A stretch of 64,000 bases of DNA, from contig NZ_CP118108.1 in the NCBI RefSeq assembly GCF_028747985.1, positions 2,237,501 through 2,301,500 of the forward strand, written 5' to 3'. The translations under genes were made by a program, and so were the position numbers. This document shows positions 51,605-61,030 of the stretch, one piece after another. The stretch's first letter is position 1. The number at the start of each line of letters is the position of its first letter. A model generated the notes under the pieces. The model saw only the letters and a list, made by a program, of their open reading frames with translations. It made no database searches and was not told the origin of the DNA. The stretch is from Paenibacillus urinalis. Lineage in GTDB: Bacteria > Bacillota > Bacilli > Paenibacillales > Paenibacillaceae.

Positions 51605-52531
51605 ATGGGGAAAACATTGATTTTTGGACACAAAAATCCGGATACGGACACGATCTGTTCTGCAATTGCCTATGCTGATCTTAAGGTTAAGCTGGGTCTT
51701 GAAGCAGAAGCCGTTCGTCTTGGAGAAGTAAATGGTGAAACACAATTTGCTCTCGATTTCTTCAACGTGGATGCACCGCGTCTTGTAGAGACTGTAGCAA
51801 ATGAAACAAACAGCGTTATTCTGGTTGACCATAACGAGCGTCAACAAAGCGTAAGTGATATTGATCAGGTTCAAATTACAGAAGTTATTGATCACCACAG
51901 AATTGCCAATTTCGAGACAAGCCAGCCGCTGTACTATCGCGCAGAGCCAGTGGGCTGCACTGCAACGATTCTTAACAAGCTGTACAAAGAGAATAATGTG
52001 GAGATTACGAAACCGATTGCGGGTCTGATGCTGTCTGCTATTATTTCAGATTCTCTCTTATTTAAATCACCGACATGCACAGAGCAGGATATTGCTGCAG
52101 CCAAGGAACTGGCTGAGATTGCAGGTGTCGATGCCAGCGTGTACGGTCTTGATATGCTCAAAGCAGGTGCTGATCTTAGCAAAAAATCCGTTCCTCAGCT
52201 CCTTACGCTTGATGCGAAGGAATTCTCAATGGGTGAGTTCAAGGTTGAAATTGCACAAGTCAACACGGTGGATGTCAACGATCTGCTTGTCAAACAAGCG
52301 GAGCTTGAGGCTGTCATTTATCAAACCATTGCTGAGAAAAATCTCGACCTGTTCGTATTCGTAATTACAGACATTCTTAACAATGACTCTGCTGCGATTG
52401 CACTTGGACACAAGGCTGAGGCAGTTGAGCGTGCATACAATGTTCAGCTCGTGGACAACAAGGCACTTCTGAAAGGCGTTGTTTCCCGTAAATCTCAGAT
52501 CGTTCCTGTACTGACAGAAGCATTGTCATAA
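51605..52531 (+). CDS. ppaC: Manganese-dependent inorganic pyrophosphatase
   Basis: ATG 51605 after CGGAGGTC; 308 residues, a DHH-family class II pyrophosphatase. [20 protein letters not shown] supplies the N-terminal His and two Asp metal ligands; [12 protein letters not shown] and [11 protein letters not shown] give the DHN and DHH motifs. [15 protein letters not shown] tail here reads [10 protein letters not shown], with the substrate-binding Arg-Lys. It hydrolyses pyrophosphate, for example that made by PPDK or biosynthesis. Single-gene unit. Confidence 0.97.
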   Translation: MGKTLIFGHKNPDTDTICSAIAYADLKVKLGLEAEAVRLGEVNGETQFALDFFNVDAPRLVETVANETNSVILVDHNERQQSVSDIDQVQITEVIDHHRIANFETSQPLYYRAEPVGCTATILNKLYKENNVEITKPIAGLMLSAIISDSLLFKSPTCTEQDIAAAKELAEIAGVDASVYGLDMLKAGADLSKKSVPQLLTLDAKEFSMGEFKVEIAQVNTVDVNDLLVKQAELEAVIYQTIAEKNLDLFVFVITDILNNDSAAIALGHKAEAVERAYNVQLVDNKALLKGVVSRKSQIVPVLTEALS

Positions 52532-52547
52532 TCATATGCTCCAATAC

Positions 52548-52596
52548 AAAAGGGTTGTTCTAATTGCAGTTATACTGCATTAGGACAACCCTTTTT
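52548..52596. terminator. Bidirectional terminator between ppaC and the ROK gene
   Basis: AAAGGGTTGTTCTAAT pairs with ATTAGGACAACCCTTTTT, with an inner TGCAG/CTGCA stem. Confidence 0.92.
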
Positions 52597-52623
52597 ATCT
52601 TATGAAGAGCTCTGCTGTAATCT

Positions 52624-53823
52624 CTACAGCTGGAAAGCTCTGCACACATTAAGTGCGCATCCCGTAATGACTGCGTCTTCCTTAAGCTTCCCTTTTGAGA
52701 ATAAGGGCTCATCTCTTGGATGATAGAAGGTATTCTTCTTAGCGATATGCGTTGCTGTATCGAAGTATAGTGCATTGTAATTGACCAAGGTTCCACCTAA
52801 TATAACGATCTCCGGATGAAACATATTAATCAAATTGGCTAGCCCTATACCAAAATAAACGGCGGACTGCTCAAATATTTCCCGTGCAAAAGGATCTTCT
52901 GCGTCCAGTGCTTTGAGAAGATGCTCAAACTGGATTCGATCGGGAGACAATGAGCTGAGTACGGGACCGAGGGCTCTACCGGCCTTGGCCTGTGAACGTG
53001 CCGTCCTCTCAAGCGCTTGAATGGAGGCGTATGCCTCTAGTGCTCCATAATTGCCAATAGGACCGAGCCGCTGACCATCGATTTGCACGATCATTTGACC
53101 GATGGAGCCTTCTGTATCCACCGTACCATGCACGATTTGGCCCTGAGACATAATAGCAGATCTGAGGCTCACTCCGGCATGAACATAGAGTGCATGCTGA
53201 ATACCTTGATCACGCATCGCCCAGGCTTCTCCGATAAGTGCAGCGTTAACTCCGTTCTCAAGATAAGCCTTCCAGCCTGTGGCAATCTCAAACTGCTGAC
53301 ATATGGGAATATTACGCCAGCCAGGTGCTGGAAAGTATAATGGATCGAGAATAATCCCCCTGTTTCGATCGACAGGTCCGACTGCACCAATACCCATACC
53401 TAATATTTGTGAAGGCTCCAGCTGATGATCCTTGAGAAAGCTCCTCATGTGACCGGAAGCAAATTCTACAAACCGCTCAGGCGTCATCGATTCATCCATC
53501 CGCCAGCGCATCACCGATTTCGGATTCATTGCCATGTCAAACAGACCGAGTGTGGAAGAGAACCGGGAAATTTCAAGGCCAAATATGTATTGGTAATCAG
53601 GTTCAATCTGATAGAGAATGGGGCGACGTCCTCCACTGGAGACGCCGAGGCTTGCCGCCTGAATAAGACCTTCGCTTGTCATCTCTTCAAGCAGGCGGGT
53701 AAGTGTACTACTCGTTAGTGAAAAAGCATCTAATAGTTCAGCCTTGGAAATAGGACCATGCTCAGCAATCCAGGAATAAATTAATTTTTTGTTTGATTGT
53801 AATACAGGTTCTTTTTTGTTCAT
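52624..53823 (-). CDS. ROK family transcriptional regulator lacking the zinc site
   Basis: ATG 53823; 399 residues. Winged helix at 10-70 (ISKAELLDAFSLTSSTLTRL, SGGRRP) followed by a ROK kinase-like fold (GMGIGAVGPVDRNRG, EGSIGQMIVQ, ILGGTLVNYNALYFD). In typical ROK proteins a His and three Cys bind zinc (GHM, CxCGxxGC). Here those positions are Gln243, Gly254, Ile256 and Ala261 (GQM, GPIGNYGA). The catalytic ENDAN Asp is Gly191 (ENGVN). It is therefore a non-kinase, zinc-free sugar-sensing repressor of the XylR/NagC type. It diverges from the formylglycine enzyme gene, which it may regulate. Confidence 0.87.
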   Translation of the reverse strand: MNKKEPVLQSNKKLIYSWIAEHGPISKAELLDAFSLTSSTLTRLLEEMTSEGLIQAASLGVSSGGRRPILYQIEPDYQYIFGLEISRFSSTLGLFDMAMNPKSVMRWRMDESMTPERFVEFASGHMRSFLKDHQLEPSQILGMGIGAVGPVDRNRGIILDPLYFPAPGWRNIPICQQFEIATGWKAYLENGVNAALIGEAWAMRDQGIQHALYVHAGVSLRSAIMSQGQIVHGTVDTEGSIGQMIVQIDGQRLGPIGNYGALEAYASIQALERTARSQAKAGRALGPVLSSLSPDRIQFEHLLKALDAEDPFAREIFEQSAVYFGIGLANLINMFHPEIVILGGTLVNYNALYFDTATHIAKKNTFYHPRDEPLFSKGKLKEDAVITGCALNVCRAFQL

Positions 53824-54004
53824 GAACGTCGCTGCTCCAATGAATAAGATTATTTTTCACTACAGATATGATAACGATTATAACTCAGCCTTGAGCCAAA
53901 GACCATTGACTAACCTCCAAAATGAAAAAAGTGATATGATAATTAAATTGAGGCGGTATGGAGATTATTACGAATTTTTAAATAGAAAGAAGTGACACGA
54001 AACG

Positions 54005-54970
54005 ATGCAGAATAATAGCTGCTGTTCAGCCAGTAGATCTTCACACCCGCTGCATAGTGCAGCAGATATTCAAGCACAGTTCAAACAGGACACGAATCCG
54101 TCCTCTTCAGCCATCATTCATAAGAATTGGGTGGATATTCCGGCAGGATCTTTTGATATGGGGACGAATACGTCAGAAGGTTTCCCAAGTGATGGAGAAG
54201 GGCCTGTTCGAGAGGTATACGTGGATTCCTTTCGTATGTCAGCCTATACTGTAACAAATGAACAATTTCGACAATTTATCGAAGCCACGGGTTATGTAAC
54301 CGAGTCCGAGAGATATGGCTGGTCTTACGTATTCCATCTCTTTGTCTCTGAGGAGACCAGACAGCAGGTCCGAAGCACACCTCAACAAGTGCCATGGTGG
54401 TATGTCGTAGAAGGAGCAGATTGGAAACGGCCAGAGGGACCCGATTCAAGCATAGTGGACCGGCTTAACCATCCGGTTGTACATATCTCTTGGAATGATG
54501 CCGTGGCTTACTGTGCCTGGTCTGGAACCAGACTACCAACAGAAGCGGAATGGGAGTATGCGGCACGGGGCGGATTGAAGCGGAAGACATATCCTTGGGG
54601 CGATTTGCTCAAGCAGGATGGAAGGCATATGTGTAACATCTGGCAGGGAAAGTTCCCCGTCAAAAATAATGCAAGCGACGGCCATATTGGCACCGCTCCT
54701 GTGGACTCCTATGAGCCAAATGGATATGGATTATATAATGTTGCAGGTAATGTGTGGGAATGGTGTGCAGATTGGTTCAGCCCGGGATATCATCGAGAAA
54801 CATCAGCGGATAACCCGCTATACCATAGGGAAACGGGCAGAAAGTCAATGCGCGGCGGTTCCTATCTGTGTCACCGGTCATATTGTAACCGTTACCGGGT
54901 CGCGGCCCGGAGCAGCAATACGCCAGACAGCTCAACAGGAAACTTAGGTTTTCGCGTTGTCCAACTCTAA
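54005..54970 (+). CDS. Formylglycine-generating enzyme (sulfatase-modifying factor family)
   Basis: ATG 54005, weak ribosome binding site; 321 residues. An extended -10 TGATATGAT (53932-53940) lies upstream. WVDIPAGSFDMGTN opens the FGE-sulfatase domain, TRLPTEAEWEYAARGG and NVWEWCADWF are family blocks, and SYLCHRSYCNRYRVAARSSN has Cys289 and Cys294, matching the copper-binding active-site pair of true aerobic FGEs. It should oxidise a Cys in a CxPxR motif of a sulfatase to formylglycine. No such target is encoded in the window. The N-terminal 40 residues are a Cys/Ser-rich extension (SCCSAS). Single-gene unit. Confidence 0.93.
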   Translation: MQNNSCCSASRSSHPLHSAADIQAQFKQDTNPSSSAIIHKNWVDIPAGSFDMGTNTSEGFPSDGEGPVREVYVDSFRMSAYTVTNEQFRQFIEATGYVTESERYGWSYVFHLFVSEETRQQVRSTPQQVPWWYVVEGADWKRPEGPDSSIVDRLNHPVVHISWNDAVAYCAWSGTRLPTEAEWEYAARGGLKRKTYPWGDLLKQDGRHMCNIWQGKFPVKNNASDGHIGTAPVDSYEPNGYGLYNVAGNVWEWCADWFSPGYHRETSADNPLYHRETGRKSMRGGSYLCHRSYCNRYRVAARSSNTPDSSTGNLGFRVVQL

Positions 54971-54972
54971 TA

Positions 54973-55010
54973 AATACGGCAGCCCTAAGTATTCATAGGG
55001 CTGCCGTATT
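54973..55010. terminator. Bidirectional terminator
   Basis: A perfect 15-base stem, AATACGGCAGCCCTA with TAGGGCTGCCGTATT, between convergent genes. Confidence 0.93.
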
Positions 55011-55032
55011 TGAGTAATCTCTGGAATATACT

Positions 55033-56361
55033 CTAGCCTACCGCTTGTGGGGTCAATTCCAGCTCAAGCTCCTCGGGAGCTTTTTTGAATTCAACCTTCT
55101 TGACGCGGTTGCGGCCTACTTCTTTGACAGTGAAGATCATTCCTTCGTGATAATGGGTATGGCCGACCTTGGGATTCATCAGGATCGTGAACAGCCAGCC
55201 GCCAATCGTATCGGCGGTTTCTAGATCGAAGTGGAGGCCTGTGAGGTCGGCAATTTGATCCAGCTGAATTTTGCCGTCCACAATATAATGCAATTCTCCG
55301 ATTTGTTCGATCTCCTTACGCTCCTCGGAGTCAAATTCATCCCGAATTTCACCGACGATTTCTTCAAGAATATCCTCAATAGTGATGAGTCCAGCAGTAC
55401 CGCCGAATTCATCAACAATGACGGCCAGGTGAACCTGTTCTTTTTGCATTCTCTTTAAGAGCTCATTCACAGGCGTTGCTTCTGAAACAGATAGTACAGG
55501 GTGCATGAACTGCTTCAGATCAAACGCTTCATTCTCTCTATAATTCAGGAACATTTGCTTCGTATTAATCATGCCTACGATCTGATCCTTCCCTTGGTGG
55601 GCAACAGGAAAGCGTGTATATTGTTCTCTGCGGATAATACTCATGTTCTCTTCAAGTGAATTGTTCGTATATAAGCAGACCATGTCGGTACGAGGAATCA
55701 TGATCTCCTTGGCAAGCTTTTCGTCAAAAGCAAATATACGGTTTACATATCCATATTCCGTATTGTTAATTTTACCGCTCTGGTAGCTCTCGGATAATAT
55801 AATTTGTATTTCTTCCTCCGAGTGTGCATCCTCGTGTTCCTTCACCGGCTGTAGACCAAACATTTGAACAAGCTTGTTAGCAGAGCCGTTAAGCAGCCAA
55901 ATAAACGGATACATCATCTTATAAAACAGCATAATCGGTCCAGCAACGATGAACGTGATCGCTTCGGCTTTTTGGATCGCCATCGTCTTCGGCGCAAGCT
56001 CACCGACAACAACATGTAAGAATGTAACGATCATAAACGCAATAATGAAAGAGAAGAGATGGACCAGTTCATCGGGAGCACCCAGGCGTGCAAACAACGG
56101 TTCAATCATAATCGCGACGGTTGGCTCACCTAACCATCCAAGTCCTAATGCGGTAATGGTAATTCCAAGCTGACAAGCGGATAAATAACCATCCAGATTC
56201 GTGGTTACCTTCTGTACGGCAAGGGCGCCTCTGCGTCCTTCGAGCACCAGCTGGTCGACACGGCTCGGCCTGAGCTTAATAATCGCAAATTCCGTAGCGA
56301 CGAAGAATGCGGTTAGTACAATGAGTATTGCAAACACTAATAAATTCGGTCCTATACCCAT
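55033..56361 (-). CDS. Hemolysin C/CorC-type membrane protein (DUF21-CBS-CorC_HlyC, CNNM family)
   Basis: ATG 56361; 442 residues. An N-terminal DUF21 transmembrane domain (about 1-190; LLVFAILIVLTAFFVATEFA, then HVVVGELAPKTMAIQKAEA), two CBS motifs at about 215-335 (MIPRTDMVCLYTNNSLEENM, VHLAVIVDEFGGTAGLITIE) and a C-terminal CorC_HlyC domain (TADTIGGWLFTILMNPKVGH). The family moves or senses divalent cations such as Mg2+; 'hemolysin' is a historical name. It is single in its transcript and convergent with the FGE gene. Confidence 0.93.
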   Translation of the reverse strand: MGIGPNLLVFAILIVLTAFFVATEFAIIKLRPSRVDQLVLEGRRGALAVQKVTTNLDGYLSACQLGITITALGLGWLGEPTVAIMIEPLFARLGAPDELVHLFSFIIAFMIVTFLHVVVGELAPKTMAIQKAEAITFIVAGPIMLFYKMMYPFIWLLNGSANKLVQMFGLQPVKEHEDAHSEEEIQIILSESYQSGKINNTEYGYVNRIFAFDEKLAKEIMIPRTDMVCLYTNNSLEENMSIIRREQYTRFPVAHQGKDQIVGMINTKQMFLNYRENEAFDLKQFMHPVLSVSEATPVNELLKRMQKEQVHLAVIVDEFGGTAGLITIEDILEEIVGEIRDEFDSEERKEIEQIGELHYIVDGKIQLDQIADLTGLHFDLETADTIGGWLFTILMNPKVGHTHYHEGMIFTVKEVGRNRVKKVEFKKAPEELELELTPQAVG

Positions 56362-56606
56362 TAGAGTTCTTCACAATCCTTTATAATAAATTTTAGGTTC
56401 ATATGAACTAATATACCGAACTTATCTTGTGATTATCAATGGTCTGTAGGGTTAATAATAGACCGTGTAGGCTTAATTTGGCCCTAATAGGAAGTTAGAC
56501 GCCAAATTTCCTTAATCAGACCTCTCTTTACAAGGTCATACGTTGGGCGTAATATAAATCCATGTGATTTTTAACAAACATTTAACACACAAGGGAGGTC
56601 CGTTAG

Positions 56607-57341
56607 ATGACAGAGTTGTTCTCTCTTACTCGCTGTGAAATGGCACAATTGCTGCTGTCCATCGAGGGACAACATCATGAAACACCCTTAGCCATGCTCC
56701 AAAAAGCATGGAATAAACATCATCCGTCAGATGTGGAGAAGGGCAATACACTCCCCGCATTTCTATCCACTTCTGTACCACCGATCTTAGAGAAGCTCAT
56801 TAAGGGTAATCGTGCCCCTGGATTCTCATTGCAGGAAATCGCTTCGCTCGCTCAGCTTGTTGAATATTCCAACGTCTCTATTACATCGATGCAAAACTGG
56901 GTGAAACGAGACTTCAAAGAATATCTCTCATCTCCAAAAATCGGTAAAAAGTATTCCATCAATCAAGCCTCATTATTATTCATGATTGATGATCTTAAAT
57001 CCGTGCTTGATTTTGATTCTATACGTCATTTGTTTGAAGGGGTTTTTAACCAGCCGGAGCGGGAAGATGATGATCTGATTAGTCCACTGCAACTGTACAG
57101 CACCTATGCTCTACTGTTTGAACAGCTAGATGGTCAATTTGAACAAACGCTCCATAAGGGTAAGTCAGTGGAGGAAGAAATACGTTCGGCAGCGAGCAGA
57201 ATGGCGGGACAATTTACCCATTTGTCTGAGAAACAGCATCTGATCGTTCGAAATATTTTGTTCATTGCCACATTATCGATCCAGACGACTTATCTGTATT
57301 CTCTGTCCAGACGTTATTTGAATGCCACCTTATTTTTATAA
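56607..57341 (+). CDS. DUF1836 domain protein
   Basis: ATG 56607 after AAGGGAGGTCCG; 244 residues. The first half has FLSTSVPPILEKLIKGNRAP and SLQEIASLAQLVEYSNVSIT followed by NWVKRDFKEYLSSPKIGKKY, the diagnostic DUF1836 block with a helix-turn-helix-like (MerR-type) arrangement. The C-terminal half is helical. Members are thought to be DNA-binding or structural regulators. Function unknown. A hairpin terminator shared with the next gene follows. Confidence 0.85.
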   Translation: MTELFSLTRCEMAQLLLSIEGQHHETPLAMLQKAWNKHHPSDVEKGNTLPAFLSTSVPPILEKLIKGNRAPGFSLQEIASLAQLVEYSNVSITSMQNWVKRDFKEYLSSPKIGKKYSINQASLLFMIDDLKSVLDFDSIRHLFEGVFNQPEREDDDLISPLQLYSTYALLFEQLDGQFEQTLHKGKSVEEEIRSAASRMAGQFTHLSEKQHLIVRNILFIATLSIQTTYLYSLSRRYLNATLFL

Positions 57342-57378
57342 GAAAGAATTACTCATTAATCCCCAAGGATACAAAAAA

Positions 57379-57430
57379 AGACAGTCCTCGTACAAAAGAC
57401 GCAGCTCTGTACACGACTGTCTGATTTTTT
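57379..57430. terminator. Bidirectional terminator
   Basis: AGACAGTC (57379-57386) and GTAC pair with GTAC and GACTGTCT (57415-57422); A-rich sequence before and T6 after. Confidence 0.82.
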
Positions 57431-57451
57431 GGTCGTTTGATTATGGGTTAA

Positions 57452-57670
57452 TTACCTTTCATTCCACCCGCCAATAATACTCGAGAGCAGCATACACTCC
57501 TCATCCTCCAGCTCGGCAATAAAGATGAGGCTCTCGTGATCCTCTGGATCGGAACAGTAAATTTCACGGCGTCCATCCTCATGATGGACAATGATGAAAT
57601 TGGAACCTGCTTTCGTCTCCAATTGATACTTCATCCCTACACCGGGCAATTCAGATTTGAGAAGTTCCAT
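57452..57670 (-). CDS. Stand-alone KhtT N-terminal domain (cation/proton antiporter regulatory subunit-like)
   Basis: ATG 57670 after AAAGGGG; 72 residues. The sequence matches the N-terminal domain of KhtT-type regulatory subunits: SELPGVGMKYQLETKAGSNF, IIVHHEDGRREIYCSDPED and a tail with DEECMLLSSIIGG. In KhtT this is followed by a TrkA_C domain that binds c-di-AMP or responds to pH; here a stop follows immediately, and the terminator of the convergent gene lies behind it. No antiporter gene is adjacent. It could be a free regulatory half or a family of its own. Confidence 0.75.
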   Translation of the reverse strand: MELLKSELPGVGMKYQLETKAGSNFIIVHHEDGRREIYCSDPEDHESLIFIAELEDEECMLLSSIIGGWNER

Positions 57671-57849
57671 GGGAATAATCCCCTTTCTTAGCGTTAATTC
57701 TTATTATAGTTCATACACTCAAAGCCGTATTTTACTATCTGCGAACATGTAATGCAAGCCCAACGCATAATATTTTTAGTAAAAATAAAAATATGTCTAA
57801 AGTCGACATATCCTGAGGAGATTAGGGGCAAAACGTCATAAACCTCTGT

Positions 57850-58149
57850 TTGTCAAGAGCTATTGCAATTGTTTATAATAAAAATAGAAATAAATTCATT
57901 TCGTAATGCCTATTCATGTGTTATGAAATAGAATCAAATGTGTAAATATTCTTAAGCTTCTTCACTCACGTTTATTTAAACCTCATGCACCTGCACCAAG
58001 TGTTTACCGCCATGTACCACTTCTTCAGTATTTACATCATTTCTTACCTTCTTCACAAACAGACATACATACATTACAACTTCATACCCGCATATTCACT
58101 TCATAAGAAGCAGCTACAATGACTCATACCATCCTGAGGAGGCTCTTCC
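57850..58149 (+). promoter_or_regulatory. glgC promoter and long G-poor leader
   Basis: TTGTCA (57850-57855)-N18-TATAAT (57874-57879) is a good sigmaA promoter, giving a leader of about 260 bases before glgC. From about 57955 to 58125 the plus strand is rich in C, T and A and poor in G, with many CTTC, CACTTC and ACATAC units, and would be nearly unstructured as RNA. An open frame of 45 codons (57985-58122) lies in it but has no ribosome binding site. The part 57671-57849 has nothing I can assign. Confidence 0.5.
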
Positions 58150-59298
58150 ATGAACAAAAAAGAAGTGGTGGCCATGTTGCTGGCCGGAGGACAAGGTAAA
58201 CGTTTGAAGGGTCTGACCAAAACTTTAGCCAAGCCTGCGGTTTATTTTGGAGGAACCTATCGTATTATTGATTTTCCACTTAGTAATTGTGCCAATTCCG
58301 GAATCGATACTGTCGGTGTACTGACTCAGTATGAGCCGCTCATCCTTCATTCCTATGTCGGTATTGGGAGTGATTGGGACCTTAACCGCCGTAAAGGTGG
58401 AGTATTTGTCCTTCCTCCGCACGAACGTGAAGGGAGTAACAGCTGGTATCGGGGAACAGCCGATGCGATTTATCGTAATATCCATTTTGTTGATCAGTTT
58501 GATCCTGAGCATGTGCTTATATTGTCAGGTGATCATATCTACAAGATGAACTACGATGCCATGCTGCAGTACCATAAGGAGCGGGACTCGGATTGTACGA
58601 TATCCGTCATTGACGTTCCATTATCTGAGGCAAGTCGATTTGGACTGCTAAATACGAACGATAATTACGAAATCTTCGAATTTGAAGAAAAACCGGCTAT
58701 GCCGCGCAGCACGCTTGCTTCGATGGGGGTGTACTTGTTCAAATGGACGGTACTCCGCCAGCATTTGCTCGAAAGCGAGCAGGATCCGAATTCTACATAT
58801 GATTTTGGTAAAGATATTATTCCTCTTCTGCTCCGCAATGAGAAAAGGCTGTTTGCATACCCATTTGACGGATATTGGAAGGATGTAGGTACCGTCCAAA
58901 GTTTGTGGGAGGCGAATATGGACCTCTTGGTTGACGATCCACCATTAAATTTGAATGATCCGAACTGGCGGATATTTTCCCGTAATCCTAATGAACCTGC
59001 ATGCTACATCTCGAAGGATGCGAAAGTGCGCAGCAGTATCGTGAATGAAGGCTGTGTAGTGCACGGTAATGTGAACCGGTCTGTATTATTCTATGGCGTT
59101 GAGGTTGGAGAGGGAAGCGAAATTACAGATTCGGTGATCATGCCTAAGGTGAAGATTGGGAAGAACGTCAAGATCCATAAAGCGATCGTGAGCGAAAATA
59201 TGATCATCAGAGACGGCTCTACAATAGGTGGAGAGGATCAGGATGAAATATTGCTCGTTGATGAAGCTTACAGACCTCATACCTATGGTTTGAAATAA
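58150..59298 (+). CDS. glgC: Glucose-1-phosphate adenylyltransferase, catalytic subunit
   Basis: ATG 58150 after CTGAGGAGG; 382 residues. It makes ADP-glucose from ATP and glucose 1-phosphate for glycogen synthesis. [20 protein letters not shown] is the nucleotide loop, with Leu replacing Gly-Leu at one step; [44 protein letters not shown] (catalytic Asp) and [19 protein letters not shown] follow, then a C-terminal left-handed beta-helix. glgD starts two bases after its stop. No glgA, glgB or glgP lies in the window. Confidence 0.96.
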   Translation: MNKKEVVAMLLAGGQGKRLKGLTKTLAKPAVYFGGTYRIIDFPLSNCANSGIDTVGVLTQYEPLILHSYVGIGSDWDLNRRKGGVFVLPPHEREGSNSWYRGTADAIYRNIHFVDQFDPEHVLILSGDHIYKMNYDAMLQYHKERDSDCTISVIDVPLSEASRFGLLNTNDNYEIFEFEEKPAMPRSTLASMGVYLFKWTVLRQHLLESEQDPNSTYDFGKDIIPLLLRNEKRLFAYPFDGYWKDVGTVQSLWEANMDLLVDDPPLNLNDPNWRIFSRNPNEPACYISKDAKVRSSIVNEGCVVHGNVNRSVLFYGVEVGEGSEITDSVIMPKVKIGKNVKIHKAIVSENMIIRDGSTIGGEDQDEILLVDEAYRPHTYGLK

Positions 59299-59323
59299 TA
59301 TGAACAGGGACGGTGGCCGATAT

Positions 59324-60424
59324 ATGCAACAGCTCATGGGTGTAGTGAATTTGGATCATGAACTCGATTTAATGAACGAATTAACATATTTTCGCTGCGG
59401 CGCAGCCGTTCCATTTGCAGGCAGGTATCGTTTAATTGATTTTGTCCTGTCCAATATGATGCATTCCGGAGTTCATAACATCGCTTTATTCGTCCGTCGT
59501 AAATATCGATCCCTGATGGATCATTTAGGGGAAGGTGCGCCTTGGGATTTGGATCGCAAGCATGGAGGACTGTTCATATTGCCGCCGGATTGGAATGACC
59601 CCACCGACAGATCCAAAGGGGATTTGCAGCATTTTCATAACAATCGTGATTTTTTCCTAAGAGGGTCTGGAACACATATTATTCATACCGGCAGCCAGCA
59701 TCTCTACACAGTTGATTACAGAGAGATGTTTAATTACCATTTGGAAACACAAGCTGACATCACATTACTGTATAAAAGAGCAGATGAAATCCTCCCCGAA
59801 TATGAATCAAGCATCCGGATGGATGTGGATAACGGCTGGGTCACCGGGATGCATGGGGAAGGTGGACATCCTAATATTTATTTGGGTGCATTTATTATAG
59901 AGAAGCAGTTATTTCTGAAATTAATAGATCATTGTATTGCTCACGGCCATAATCATTTTTTCCGAGATGGAATACAGAACAACCTGGCCAATCTCAAAAT
60001 TGCAGCTTATGCCTATACTGGATATCATGCCGTGATTAACTCCGTAGACAGCTATTACCGCAACAGCCTGGAGCTGCTTCAGCAGGAACAGTACAACAAG
60101 CTGTTTAAATATCATGAGGTGCATACCAAGATTAAGTATGAGCCGCCAACGCGTTATTTGGAACAGGCGGAAGTCCATAATTCCTTAATTGCGAATGGAT
60201 GCGTTATTGGGGGAACGGTGGAGAACAGTATCATTTTCAGAGGGGTCAAGATACATAACGGGGCACAGATCCACAACTCAATTATTATGCAGAAATGTGT
60301 AATTGAGGAGAATGCAGTGCTTGAGAACGTGATATTGGATAAGGATGTACACTTATCTGTAGATCGCCGGCTGATTGGTGATGCCAAGAAGCCTTATGTC
60401 ATTGCGAAGAGCAGCCAAATCTAA
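59324..60424 (+). CDS. glgD: Glycogen biosynthesis protein GlgD (regulatory ADP-glucose pyrophosphorylase subunit)
   Basis: ATG 59324 has ACGGTGG eight bases upstream; an ATG at 59300 has no ribosome binding site. 366 residues. Same fold as GlgC, but the nucleotide loop GGxGxRL is missing (LMGVVNLDHELDLMNELTYF), as in GlgD proteins, which modulate GlgC in a heterotetramer. PFAGRYRLIDFVLSNM, FFLRGSGTHIIHTGSQHLYT and the C-terminal beta-helix (SLIANGCVIGGTVENSIIFR) are present. Ends with a strong terminator. Confidence 0.93.
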   Translation: MQQLMGVVNLDHELDLMNELTYFRCGAAVPFAGRYRLIDFVLSNMMHSGVHNIALFVRRKYRSLMDHLGEGAPWDLDRKHGGLFILPPDWNDPTDRSKGDLQHFHNNRDFFLRGSGTHIIHTGSQHLYTVDYREMFNYHLETQADITLLYKRADEILPEYESSIRMDVDNGWVTGMHGEGGHPNIYLGAFIIEKQLFLKLIDHCIAHGHNHFFRDGIQNNLANLKIAAYAYTGYHAVINSVDSYYRNSLELLQQEQYNKLFKYHEVHTKIKYEPPTRYLEQAEVHNSLIANGCVIGGTVENSIIFRGVKIHNGAQIHNSIIMQKCVIEENAVLENVILDKDVHLSVDRRLIGDAKKPYVIAKSSQI

Positions 60425-60456
60425 ACATAATGCTTCAAGTCGGCTGTGACAAATAC

Positions 60457-60500
60457 AACAGAAGGTCCAGGAATTATTCCTGGACCTTCTGTTATTGATT
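60457..60500 (+). terminator. Terminator of glgCD
   Basis: A perfect 18-base stem, 60457-60474 with 60476-60493, on a one-base loop as drawn (in practice AATTATT), followed by moderately T-rich sequence. Confidence 0.85.
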
Positions 60501-60549
60501 TTATAGGATTACACTATTTGATTGAACGATAATAAATCGGGTAATGTAA

Positions 60550-61011
60550 TTATAATCCAGCTCTCTCAGCAGAGGCCGGGCTCAGCATTCTTTTGGCGCC
60601 GTAATATTTGGAGCTCCAGTAGCCTTTGTTGATCGGTGTAATGGCAATTCCTTTGGAAGAGGTAGCGGACACAAATTGATTGTTGCCCAGGTAAATTCCC
60701 ACATGAGAAACACCGGATCCGCTGGTATTAAAGAAGACAAGATCTCCCTTTACAAGCTCGGATTTCTTGATAGCCTGTCCTTTATGAAATTGCTGTTTAG
60801 AGCTATGAGGCAGATTCACGCCAAGCTGCTTATATACATATCGAGTAAACCCAGAGCAATCGAACCCTGATAGAGTAGAACCGCCAAATTGGTACGGTAT
60901 GCCTACGGTATTGTTAACTGTTTTAGATAGAATAGAAGCGGATGCTTCTGTAACTCCTGCGGAGAATAATAGAGCGAACCCTAGTGCCGCTGCTGTTAGT
61001 GTCTTTTTCAA
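60550..61011 (-). CDS. Secreted NlpC/P60 (C40) cell wall peptidase
   Basis: TTG 61011 is ten bases after AAGGAG; an ATG at 61032 lies upstream of that site. 153 residues: signal peptide 1-26 (KKTLTAAALGFALLFSAGV, ending ASA), then one NlpC/P60 domain with Cys52 in FDCSGFTRYVYK and His103 in GSGVSHVGIYLGN. There are no SH3 or LysM modules, so wall targeting relies on the catalytic domain. It cleaves D-Glu-meso-Dap-type bonds in peptidoglycan. It is controlled by a c-di-AMP riboswitch directly upstream, as several Bacillales wall hydrolases are. Confidence 0.93.
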   Translation of the reverse strand: MKKTLTAAALGFALLFSAGVTEASASILSKTVNNTVGIPYQFGGSTLSGFDCSGFTRYVYKQLGVNLPHSSKQQFHKGQAIKKSELVKGDLVFFNTSGSGVSHVGIYLGNNQFVSATSSKGIAITPINKGYWSSKYYGAKRMLSPASAERAGL

Positions 61012-61030
61012 AGTAAATAATACTCCTTCC

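Noticed and set aside
57985..58122. 45-codon open frame in the glgC leader as a leader peptide
   Set aside because: No ribosome binding site precedes its ATG, and the G-poor composition itself makes stop codons such as TAG and TGA rare, so openness is weak evidence.
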